64,000 nt of DNA, taken from contig CM035358.1 in the NCBI GenBank assembly GCA_020137815.1, positions 7,236,733 through 7,300,732 on the forward strand, read 5' to 3'. The DNA is from Hormiphora californensis (taxonomy: Eukaryota > Ctenophora > Tentaculata > Cydippida > Pleurobrachiidae). Under the pieces are notes generated by a model, which worked only from the letters and a program-made list of their open reading frames with translations, was not told the origin of the DNA and made no database searches. Positions 37,834 to 49,700 of the stretch are shown in pieces (positions within the stretch are counted from its first letter, which is position 1; each line of letters starts with the position of its first letter). Position numbers and translations under genes: made by a program.

Positions 37834-38952
37834 CTATTTCTCTCCCACCTTGTACAAGATCCATCCCTCACACAGCACTGGAACAACCAACACCAACATT
37901 CCCCCACAACCCCCACCCACCAAATCAGAGATACCAGTTGCTAGGCAACCAGGCAGCACCAGATACATGTAGACCTTTAGTAGAATATCAGAGATATTAG
38001 CAGGGAGGGTGTTTCTGGGGCAGCAATCCCACTCTAGAGCTGTAGTGATTGAGAAGTAGAGGAGAGCAGTGAGAGAGACACAGGTTCGGAGGGAGCAGTG
38101 GACCGTTAGGAGGGTCAGCACACATACCAGGGTACAGGCAAGGTGGAACAAAGGTAGGAGGTTCACTTCTTTCTTTTCAACCACCTCTTCTTCTTTCGCC
38201 TCTCCCTCTTCTGCTACTTCCTCTTCCTTTGAAGAGGAGGAGGAGGAGTCTTCTCTCACGATACCATCATCATCCCCATCAGGAGGGGCAGCAGTTTTAA
38301 CTTTCCTCGCCATCTCTATCTCCTCCTCCTCCTCCTCTGATGAACCAGAGGTAGAACCATTAGCCCCCTCCTCCTCCTCAGCCTCCTCTTTAGCCCCATA
38401 GTCATCGTACAGCCTCTTAATGGTCATTGGGGTGATGGTAGGTAGATCTTTACCTCCCACAGGCACCGTCTTCATCTCAGTCATTCCCTCCTCCTCAACC
38501 AAGTGTAATGACGTCACGTCAGTAGTTTCCTTGGTGGGTGTCTTGAGTTCTAGAGCGCTCTCTCCCCGGGTAAACAGCTTCGTAGTGGAAACAGGTTCCT
38601 CCTTCACAATATCAGTTGCAGTTATTCCTCCCTCTTCCTCAACTGGGTTCAGTGATGACGTCACAAGGTCAGTAGTTTCCTCCATAGTATTTTGTACTAG
38701 CTCCAATACTTCAATGTCTCCCTGATCACTCTCAGGTTGATATGTCAGATGTAGGGGGTTGTGTGGTGTCCTAATTGAAATGTCCTCAGCAACTATTTCT
38801 ACTTCAACTTCTTCTGCTGCTGCTAGTTGAACCTCCTGATAACTGATATCCTCCTCCTCGTCGCTAGGTGGCAGTTGGTCGAGGGATATGATCTCAAACC
38901 TCCCCGTGCTAAAATCTGCAGGTGGAGAGGTGGAGTCATTTTGGGGCTCCAT
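37834..38952 (-). CDS. Intronless acidic protein with hydrophobic C-terminus, family unknown
   Basis: A single open frame of 372 residues from ATG to TAG. Residues 1-260 are acidic and low-complexity, with long Glu/Ser runs and repeated TD(V/L)-x-S-x-L-x(P)VEEE segments. Residues about 270-372 contain two or three hydrophobic segments (LLPLFHLACTLVCVLTLLTV, ALLYFSITTALEW, and GGMLVLVVPVLCEGWILY), suggesting a membrane anchor or hairpin. No family is recognised. It lies between the filamin and the Ig/SH3BGRL exons on the same strand. A GTGGGA donor overlaps the last codons, so it could also be an exon of a larger transcript. The composition is biased but shows no stop or frameshift. Confidence 0.5.
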   Translation of the reverse strand: MEPQNDSTSPPADFSTGRFEIISLDQLPPSDEEEDISYQEVQLAAAEEVEVEIVAEDISIRTPHNPLHLTYQPESDQGDIEVLELVQNTMEETTDLVTSSLNPVEEEGGITATDIVKEEPVSTTKLFTRGESALELKTPTKETTDVTSLHLVEEEGMTEMKTVPVGGKDLPTITPMTIKRLYDDYGAKEEAEEEEGANGSTSGSSEEEEEEIEMARKVKTAAPPDGDDDGIVREDSSSSSSKEEEVAEEGEAKEEEVVEKKEVNLLPLFHLACTLVCVLTLLTVHCSLRTCVSLTALLYFSITTALEWDCCPRNTLPANISDILLKVYMYLVLPGCLATGISDLVGGGCGGMLVLVVPVLCEGWILYKVGEK

Positions 38953-39435
38953 GAATCGGGGGTGTGGAAAGAGGGGAACAAGAGCAAAGCTATGATTCTA
39001 AAGAGTTTCAAATCAGGATAGCATTTAATTTATCACCATGGAGACATAATTAATCAATATGCATAACCACGGCAAGATTAATGTTGGCAAAAAGAGTAGC
39101 AGGGAGCGCACAGCTGAGGGAGAGGGAGATAGAGAGAATACTATGTGCCTCAAGGAAAGAAAACTGTGTGGCCCCAAGGAAACATGGTATGCCAGTAAAT
39201 GCCTCTGTATAGCTATGTGAGCTGTGCTGTGTGGCCCCAGCAGTATGCCAGTGAATGTAACAAGCCCCCTCGTGAGGTTCCAGCAGTAGCCTTTATAGCT
39301 ATTATCAGGTTTCAGGCGAACAGGGGATGAACAAAGAGTGGAATGTGAGTCAGGCCACATAGGGAGCAAGGCCAGAGAGATAGATAGTGAGTGAATAAGG
39401 CCAGGGAAACATAGTGAGAAAGAGAGATAGAGAGA

Positions 39436-39505
<70 letters not shown>

Positions 39506-40740
39506 ATCTTTCCCTCAGCTGGCTCCACAGTTGCTGAAGAGAACACACACACAAACTTGATCAGATTCCAAACAAAGCATTCAAATCGGAACAATCGGAT
39601 AAAAGCAGCTCCATTACTATCACATTTCTCTCATGGGCTCTCTTTAGTAAAAGTAACGATCTCACTTTTGCTCTCTCTTTAGTAAAAGTAACGATCTCAC
39701 TTTGCTCTCTCCTTAGTAAAAGTAACGATCTCACTTTTGCTCTCTTTAGTAAAAGCAACAATCTCACTATAGCTCTCTTTAGTAAAAGTAACGATCTCAC
39801 CATAGCTCTCTTTAGTAAAAGTAACGATCTCACTATAGCTCTCTTTAGTAAAAGCATCAATCTCACTTTTTCTCTCTCTTTAGTAAAAGTAACAATCTCA
39901 CTATAGCTCTCTTTAGTAAAAGTAACGATCTCACTGACAATGGAGCTGCTATTAGAACCCTCATGGGGGCTCTCATTACAAGAACAAAGAAGCAGCAGTA
40001 CCCGCACACGCAAACATTTAGGGGGAGGAATATAATATAATGTGTCTCGAATATGCGTGATATATGAGAAAATATGACGGTGAGAGAGATCATGGAGAGA
40101 TAGAGAGGGATAGATAGAGAGAGATAGAAAAAAGATAGAGAGATGTGATTGGATTAGTATGTCGCAGAGGGCCCACCTGGGCCTTTAAAAAAGATAAAGA
40201 TAATCACGAACCTTCCTCAAGCCCCTTTCCATATGCCAGAACGTCCCCAGCGTTTGCTCCTTTGGTTATTTCTGGTCTGCAGGACGGAGGTTTGGGTGAT
40301 ATAAGGTTTGGGTGATGTCCAGACATTATTTGTGATAATCGGTCTCTTTGTCGGTAATTGTGCAAGCCAGACATGGGGATATACAATTAGTGATGGATAG
40401 TTTTATGAAGGAGCAAAACGATTGTCAAGTATTCAAAATTAAACCCAAATAATATACCAGAATTAACTAACTCGTTTTCTAATTAGCACAAAACACACAA
40501 AGTACAGACTGTTAAAATTGTCAGTTAGTTTGTAGTCTGTCATACTCTTGGTAGCTCGCTACATTTAATAATTGTCCCTTGCCAGCGTGCCCCGCGGAGG
40601 TAATCAAGTCATAATCGACCTCCAGAATTCAAATACTGAGCCCTTCTTGTTTTGATTTTAGCAGGATATGGTTATCAACTGTCTATTTGCGAGGGGGTTG
40701 CATGTGTCTACTTCTTATTTCGAGGTAGTTACACATGTGT
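38953..40740. other. Spacer with microsatellites
   Basis: Contains a GA run at about 39436-39503 and a 33-36 bp tandem repeat at 39622-39945 (core TTTAGTAAAAGTAACGATCT, about nine copies). The Arg/Lys/Leu-rich open frame over this repeat is an artefact. No exon seen. Confidence 0.6.
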
Positions 40741-43700
40741 CTACTTCTTATATCGAGGGGGTTGCATGTCCTCTGGGAGATCCTGATAGTAAGTCACACT
40801 AACTGACCCATCCCCTCCCTGCACATTCTTAATCCAACTCTCATCTGCAGAGAACCTCTTGGATCTATTGGTAGGGAGGGAGGTGTCTGTCCTGGCACTC
40901 TCCTCCTTCGGCTTTCTGATGGGTTTCATTGGCTTCCCTTGGGGGTAGGAAGTTGGGGTGGAGGTATCTGAAGAAGAAGATGAGGAGGAACTAGAAGAAC
41001 TAGATGATGAGGAGTATTTCCTCCTTCTGTTCCTCTTCTTCCTCTTCCTATCCTTCTTTCTCCTGGGCTTCTCCTCCTTTACAACAGGGGGTGAAGGTAG
41101 CCGGGGAGGTAGAACAGGGGGATGAGCGGGGGCCATCAGGGGTTTACTTCTACTAGCACTACTAGACATGTCCAACTTGCTAGACTGTTTGATAATGGGG
41201 GTATAGGTAGGTACCGTATAGGAGGGTGCTGTATATGTCGGGGTGTAAGTTGGTGCTGATTGGCGACTTGGTGAAGATCTATCTAGTGTCCTCTCAGGGG
41301 TGAATCTAACTGGAGGCGGGGCCTTCTCCAGCTTTGGGCGTGATCTCCACTTGACCTCCTCCTCTGAGGAAGATGAAGATGATGATGATGAAGACACCTT
41401 GTCTTTGGTGACTAGGAGATTCCTCTTTGCCAACCATTCCTCACCCCAAGAAGACTCTCTCCTCTGTTTAGCAGTTTGTTTTACTTTGGGAGGTTCCTTC
41501 CTCACATAGACATCCCGTTTAGGGGGTTCTGGGGAGGGGGTCCTCTCCTTCAAGTAACTAAAGTTAACGATAGGTTTAGAGGATCTGACAGGTTGGAGTG
41601 TCTCACTCTTCTTCTCTGGAACTGTTCCGTCCTGCTTCAGGAATATCGTGTTCCTCACGTGCGAGTTCTTGGAGTTCCGTGGGAGACTCTGGGACCGTGT
41701 TAGATTCTTATCATTATCAGTAGTTTCAGTCTTGGTGAGAAGTTGAGCCATTCGCTCTTCCACGACACTCTTCCTCCTTTCCAGAGTCCTTGGTTTTTCT
41801 TCATCGGGGATACCCTCCCATTCAGGCTTAGCCTTCTTCTTCTTCTTATCTCCCCTTACTGCATCAATATCCCGCCCTTTCCTCAACTGTCTATCCATCT
41901 CCTTGGCTCTCTCCTCTGCTGTCATGCTATGCCACTTCCCGCTATCAGCACTATCATTGTTCTCCTCTGCAATCGCTATCCCTGTCACACTCTGATATTC
42001 CTTTCTACTGTTCTTGATAGCCTCGTTGTAGACCTTAGGACGGTATTTCATCTCCGATCTGTAGAGCCTCCTATCTCTCTCGTTCTCGAAGGAGGAGTCT
42101 CGACGGACAAAGGGTCGTTTATTATTGACAGGGGCTACTTTCTTTGGTGGGGGAGTAGGGGTAGAAGAATCAGAGCTGCTACTATCTGCCTTCCATCTCT
42201 TATCATTGTCTGATGAGTCCCTTCTCTTATAGGTCCAGGACACTTTAGGTTGTTCAGGGGGAGGTTGATCATCTTCCTTCTTAGACCAGAAGCTGAGTTC
42301 GGGCAGTTTGAAACCTCCAGAGTCATCCTTTTCAGGAGACTTCTCTTTCTTTTTATCATTATCTGAACTGGAGCCATCCTTTCTCCCAAATGTTGGAAGA
42401 TTAAAGTTCCACTTCTTGTCGTCACCCTCATCGCTACTCTTCTTCTCAACTTCAGGCTTCTTCTTTTTCTTGTCATCCTCAGAAGAAGATGAAGAGTCCC
42501 GTTTGAACCCTGGGAGTCCAAAGCTGGGGAACTCAAACTTGCTGGATTCATCCTCTGGCTCCTCCTTCTTTTCTTCCTTCTTTTCTTCTTTCTTTTCCTC
42601 TTTTTTAGGAGGAGGTCGAGGTTTGGGGGCCTTTTTAGGTTGTTTACCATCTTCCGATGCCCTTCGTGGACGATACGTCCATTCTATCTTGGGCTCAATG
42701 GGCTCAGGAGTTTTCTCCTTCTCCTCTCCACCTCCAAACTTGGGCAGGTTTATATCAAACTTGGGCAGTTTGAACCCACTCTCTGAGTCAGAAGACTCTT
42801 GTTTCTTCTCCCCATCACATTTACAGCAGGGCTTGATAAGATCCACCTGGATCTCAACAGTCCGAGTTTTAACAGGTCTCTTAGCAACGTACACATTAGG
42901 AGGAGTGTCCTCACTACTACTACTGCTGACTGAATCCCCTCCTATCACTTTATCCATCATCACCTTGACACTCATGTTAGGGGGCTCTGGGGAGGGGGTC
43001 TTCTTCACCTTGGTAGGTTCAGGAGTAGGTATTGTAGATGCGGACATGCTGCGTCGTCTGAAGAAGTGAAGTCTGTTCTCGAATGTTTCATGGACAGTGG
43101 TGGAGCTTGAGCTGGAACTCTCTCTTGGAACATCTATCTTCAAACTGTTTCTTGTGGTGTGCTCGCTAACAGTGCTCTCTTTGTAGATTATAGGAGCAGG
43201 TTCAGGAGCAGCAGCTGGTTTCTCTTGTTCCTGTTGATCCCGGAACCGCTCCGACCACTGTCTGTTTAGTTCCTTCCTCCTGGCGAGCCTGTCCGCTAGG
43301 GGTTCCTCTACCTCTGTCTCACTTGAAGAAGAGGAGGAGGGTTGTTTGGGAGGAGGGTCTGGGGTGGGGACCATTACAAAGGATGTCTGTTTGGAACTAC
43401 TGCTGCTGCTTTTAGATCGGTCTGGCAGGTATCTGTCGAGTGATACCCTGGTGGGGGAAAGGGGGAGAATTAGAGAGATGGTAAACACTTTAGATAGCCT
43501 ATCACAAAACTAGATATATATCCTTAATCTACATCTAGATACATCTTTATCTTATCTCTCTTATCTTATATCTCTTATCTTATCTTATCCTATCTTATCT
43601 TATCTCGACTTCAATCTCCTTCCTATACCTCTTATCTTTAACAGTGGTACTATCCTCCTCACTGGACGGGCTCTGTTTCCTCACATCTTCATACTCGTCA

Positions 43701-46700
43701 TCTACCAGATCGATCTGTCTCTGTACGTGACTGTCGTACGTGACCCCAGTAGTCACGTGACTGTGCTCAGTGCGTGACGTCACAGGGTCTTGATCCTCCT
43801 CGTTCTTCAGCCAGCTGTTCCATCTGTTCTCAAATGCTGCCCTCCTTTCATGCCTCTCACGTGTTAGTTTAGTGTTTGTTGAAGTGGAGGAGGAAGAGGA
43901 GGAAGGTTGTTTTGGAGGTGGGGTTGGTTGTTTAGGGGGAGACACGCTCCTTGACTTCCTCTTCTTCTTTGAAGATGAAGAAGATGAAGAAGATGAACTA
44001 CTAGATGAACTAGATGATTTGTTAACTGTGGAGTATTCTGGTTCTTCCTGTGTCCCAGGAAGGAAGTTGTTTGGCCACCTTGCTATCGGAGGGGGTTCAT
44101 TCTGTGTTACTGTCGGTACTGTCAGTGTAACTGGTTCTGATCTGTCGTCTACTATGTCAACTCTAGAATAGCATTGATTCAGAAACAAAGTAATGAAGTA
44201 ACAGACAAACAAACAGACAGACTTTTTCGATCAATCTATATATGGACAACTAATTTAAATGTATACCTATTTTAAGCCCTGATAAATTACACTAGTTCTA
44301 AACGACTTACCGAAAAGCACTCCCAGGGACATGAGTATCACCGTATTTCACTGCAATAATGTGAGGTCCCTCTTCTGATGGGGTGTATATCACCTCGTAC
44401 TTGCCATCACCTGGGGGTGGTTACCATGGTTACAATAAGTAGGAGTTACCATCGTTACCATGGCTACAAAATACAACAAGTGATGGATAGTATATCAGGT
44501 CGGGGAAAGAAACTCCTTGGATTCAACCCTTCCCCTAAGGCGCGGCAGAAGAAGATAACAACCCAGTGACTACCCATGACTAATAAATTTACAACTCACC
44601 AACTTCAATGGTATCTGCCTCAACGGGGTTCTTTGGACCCCTGACCTTAATGTCCAGAACCCCAGGCCCTGCTGCTGTGGTATCAACATTAAACCGTGCA
44701 GTCTGCCCAACCTGACCCTCTTTCAACCCATCTCCCTCGCATACCACAGCCTTGGGGTTGGACTTGGGCCTGCAGGAGTGATAGAAGGGCGTTAGAGTGA
44801 GAGTAACTGAGTGGGGTGGGTGGGGTGCCATAGTGACATTTGGCAACCCCCACACCTCAAGTATTTAGTGCAAACCATCTACCAAGATGATGACCAGGCG
44901 ATGCGTTCTCTTACTTTTTAGGCCCGAATCCGAAGGACACCTTTCTCCCTTTCTTGCCCATACCGGGCTCAATTAGCAAAACAACTAACTAATTAATTGA
45001 CTAATTAACCAAAAAACAGGTCAAGTGTGTAATGTACCAATATGGTTTCGCCAGTCAAAACAAATGTGCAACAGGGTTCAAGTTGTGTATGTGGAGGAGC
45101 ACGTTCAACATGATCTCTGTGTCATGTGGAGATATGGGTCAACCAATCATAGCACAGTATTCAGGTCACGTGACTGGCTGTTAGCCAATCAAAATGCAGG
45201 AAATGGGTCACGTGGTAATGTGTCAGCTGAGCGAGGTAACAAGCCCCTTCAAATGGAGGGTGGGTGGTTACATGTAAGCCCCTTGTGCAGAGTCCCATGA
45301 TATATGCTCCCCCTGTGTCTGCAGATACAGGGAGGAGTCATGGGACTGATCGTAATGTGTTGGATTCTAGCAGAGGTGGGTCATGCTGTGGTTATAGAGA
45401 TCGATCTAAGAGTGCAGTTGCAGGGGATATTGTGAATGGTGTTCTGGGTTATGAGATTGTCAAATTTCAACATTATATTGGCAGATATTATATTACATGA
45501 AAAACTACCTTCAAACCGATCTAATCGCTCAAAACACGACCACAAACACTACCAGCTACACGACACAGTACTTACACGACTTTGATGGTGACGGGGGTTG
45601 CAGGAACCGGTTGATCTTGGAATGTCAGTGCTATAACGTGGTCTCCTTCGGTAGTAGGGGTGAAACACACTTTCATATTGCCCGGAGAGACCTATAATAG
45701 AGAGAGGGAGAGGGGGTGAAACACACTTTCATATTGCCCGGAGAGACCTATAATAGAGAGAGGGAGAGGGGGTGAAACACACTTTCATATTGCCCGGAGA
45801 GACCTATAATAGAGAGAGGGAGAGGGGGTGAAACACACTTTCATATTGCCCGGAGAGACCTATAATAGAGAGAGGGAGAGGGGGTGAAACACACTTTCAT
45901 ATTGCCCGGAGAGACCTATAATAGAGAGAGGGAGAGGGGGTGAAACACACTTTCATATTGCCCGGAGAGACCTATAATAGAGAGAGGGAGAGGGGGTGAA
46001 ACACACTTTCATATTGCCCGGAGAGACCTATAATAGAGAGAGGGAGAGGGGGTGAAACACACTTTCATATTGCCCGGAGAGACCTATAATAGAGAGAGGG
46101 AGAGGGGGTGAAACACACTTTCATATTGCCCGGAGAGACCTATAATAGAGAGAGGGAGAGGGGGTGAAACACACTTTCATATTGCCCGGAGAGACCTATA
46201 ATAGAGAGAGGGAGAGGGGGTGAAACACACTTTCATATTGCCCGGAGAGACCTATAATAGAGAGAGGGAGAGGGGGTGAAACACACTTTCATATTGCCCG
46301 GAGAGACCTATAATAGAGAGAGGGAGAGGGGGTGAAACACACTTTCATATTGCCCGGAGAGACCTATAATAGAGAGAGGGAGAGGGGGTGAAACACACTT
46401 TCATATTGCCCGGAGAGACCTATAATAGAGAGAGGGAGAGGGGGTGAAACACACTTTCATATTGCCCGGAGAGACCTATAATAGAGAGAGGGAGAGGGGG
46501 TGAAACACACTTTCATATTGCCCGGAGAGACCTATAATAGAGAGAGGGAGAGGGGGTGAAACACACTTTCATATTGCCCGGAGAGACCTATAATAGAGAG
46601 AGGGAGAGGGGGTGAAACACACTTTCATATTGCCCGGAGAGACCTATAATAGAGAGAGGGAGAGGGGGTGAAACACACTTTCATATTGCCCGGAGAGACC

Positions 46701-49700
46701 TATAATAGAGAGAGGGAGAGGGGGTGAAACACACTTTCATATTGCCCGGAGAGACCTATAATAGAGAGAGGGAGAGGGGGTGAAACACACTTTCATATTG
46801 CCCGGAGAGACCTATAATAGAGAGAGGGAGAGGGGGTGAAACACACTTTCATATTGCCCGGAGAGACCTATAATAGAGAGAGGGAGAGGGGGTGAAACAC
46901 ACTTTCATATTGCCCGGAGAGACCTATAATAGAGAGAGGGAGAGGGGGTGAAACACACTTTCATATTGCCCGGAGAGACCTATAATAGAGAGAGGGAGAG
47001 GGGGTGAAACACACTTTCATATTGCCCGGAGAGACCTATAATAGAGAGAGGGAGAGGGGGTGAAACACACTTTCATATTGCCCGGAGAGACCTATAATAG
47101 AGAGAGGGAGAGGGGGTGAAACACACTTTCATATTGCCCGGAGAGACCTATAATAGAGAGAGGGAGAGGGGGTGAAACACACTTTCATATTGCCCGGAGA
47201 GACCTATAATAGAGAGAGGGAGAGGGGGTGAAACACACTTTCATATTGCCCGGAGAGACCTATAGAGAGAGGGAGAGGGGGTGAAACACACTTTCATATT
47301 GCCCGGTGAGACCTATAATAGAGAGAGGGAGAGGGGGTGAAACACACTTTCATATTGCCCGGAGAGACCTATAATAGAGAGAGGGAGAGGGGGTGAAACA
47401 CACTTTCATATTGCCCGGAGAGACCTATAATAGAGAGAGGGAGAGGGGGTGAAACACACTTTCATATTGCCCGGTGAGACCTATAATAGAGAGAGGGAGA
47501 GGGGGTGAAACACACTTTCATATTGCCCGGTGAGACCTATAGAGAGAGGGAGAGGGGGTGAAACACACTTTCATATTGCCCGGTGAGACCTATAGAGAGA
47601 GGGAGAGGGGGTGAAACACACTTTCATATTGCCAGGAGAGACCTATAGAGAGAGGGAGAGGGGGTGAAACACACTTTCATATTGCCCGGAGAGACCTGCA
47701 GTACAATAGTGGAGTGAGAGATATGAAAATGAGACTGAAAGATCTTGCAAATGTGGAGTGAGAGATATGAGAATGGGAGATGTGGATGTAGAGAGAGATA
47801 TAGCTCGAGATGAATAGAGACGTTTCACATCTAGATTCTAGAGTAAAGGGAACATGCGAGAGACATGTTTCACAGCTTTACTCTAGATTCTAGAGCAACC
47901 TAGGTCCAGGGGGAGGGGGCAATCGGAGCACCGGGGAGAGAGAAACATGTTTCCTACCTACCTCTTTAGCGGCGCAGTCCCCTCCACTACCAGGTGGGGC
48001 TGATAGTTGAATCCCAAGATTCCCTGGCCCTGCCTCCCCAACCCCAACATCAACCTCCACAGGTTCACCAACCTTCCACACTTGTGAGTCTGCAGGAGAG
48101 ATATTGGATGTTACTACCAGTACCATATTAGGGCATAGTGGCACATTACCATATTAGGGCATACACCGACCTTCAATAGTACTTGACAGCACCCGAGCAC
48201 AAATTGTAAATTCAACATTTTTAGGCAACATGATATGTATCAATGATATGTATCAATCAGCTGTCAACTAGAATCAGCTTCAACTAGAATTAGAATCAGT
48301 GTCTCAGCTGTATTACACATGGATCAAGTTGGATTCTGAGTAACAATATCACACGAGATATCTACAACACACGTGTCGTGACGTAGCAGACACATATAGA
48401 AATTATATTGTGATGTGATTGTTATAGTACGACGATAGAGATCTATACCTAGGTCAAGAAAGAGAACCATTACCAACCACTTTTTACCATTCAAATCTAA
48501 AATTAATTAGTACCCAGTAGATACGGGGAGTTGTCGCCATTCAAAGAGAAGTCATTTATTGATCACTTACCATCAACTGATACAGTGACCTTGGTGGGGT
48601 CGATAGCGTGAACATTGAACACACTGCCAGGTGCGTGTTGATCAGCTACCTTTATAGACACCTTCAGTGGTCCAACACGGGTTGGGGTGTAGGTAGCAGT
48701 GAACTTATCTTCACCTGAGAGTGGGACACATATTAGAGGTTAGTAAATAGTAATGGTAGTAGGATACTGCTGTCATGTGTTTTGGAAACACTTTGATGGC
48801 CAAAGGGGTGGCTTAGTAAAGGAAGTCATCAGGTGTCACCGTGAAAATCAGCTACTTTGGAAACATTTTGTATAGGAATGGGACATATGGCTCCTGGATG
48901 TTCTAACACAGATGCTAATATCTCGTACCCTTGTTTTCAATGATGACCTCCAGTGGTTTCCCATCAGCCGCCACAACCTCAACACCCAAATCATCACTAC
49001 CAACCCTGCAGGGGGGAATAGGAATATTAGTAGGTGGTGGTTTGGAGAACTGATCCTAAAATAATTCACAGCATGGAAAGAAAGTGGTAGAAAGAGATAT
49101 TATAAGGCATAAAATCAATGTCCTCTATAGGATCTGCACAGAATTCGAACTAAAGGTCCCAGCTTTAACACAATACGTACTTGCTGCAGTCGACTGTTAT
49201 CTGGGTTGGTTGTCCCACAATGGGGTTACCAACAGGTCCAACTACACACGCCATAACATTGATAGGAGCAGTAACCTGAGTACAGGATAATATCTTGTTT
49301 TTAGATTTGGACGTTAATGGCTCTCGACCGGGCCATGGGCTGTCATCATGGTCTACTACTCATTACCGGTACATCAATATCTCCTCAGGACTGTTCCTCA
49401 CTCCATTGACTCTTGGTTTCAGGTGTTTTAGGATGAATGAGACCCTCTTTTCCTGGTACAATATCACCCATAGTAACTGTTATGGTCCCACTTACCATCA
49501 ACTACATCCACCTTGTGATGAGATATCCAGGATGTATTAGGAGTGAATGAGACCTGCTTGTTTCTGTCATCTCACAAATATTTAAATTTTCGAGGACGAG
49601 GTACAATCAAACATCAGAGTCAACGTAAAGCACTACCTTTAGATCCCATTCAGCGCCGATGTGTTACACAATGGGTTGTCTCCTTCCCTGCTCACCAACA

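Noticed and set aside
39561-40013. 150-residue frame with repeated LLLLKRA and VRSLLLL
   Set aside because: Product of the 33-36 bp tandem repeat; no unique coding sequence.
44961-45576. Two fully separate genes, a short CH-domain filamin ending at 45572 and an independent Ig/tail gene
   Set aside because: Phase-2 compatibility between the exon ending 45576 and the one at 44769, plus continuous filamin domain order, favours one gene with an alternative first exon. Kept only as an alternative.
45692-47696. CRISPR-like array of regular units
   Set aside because: No unique spacers: the units are contiguous and identical, and contain exon and splice-site sequence of a eukaryotic gene.
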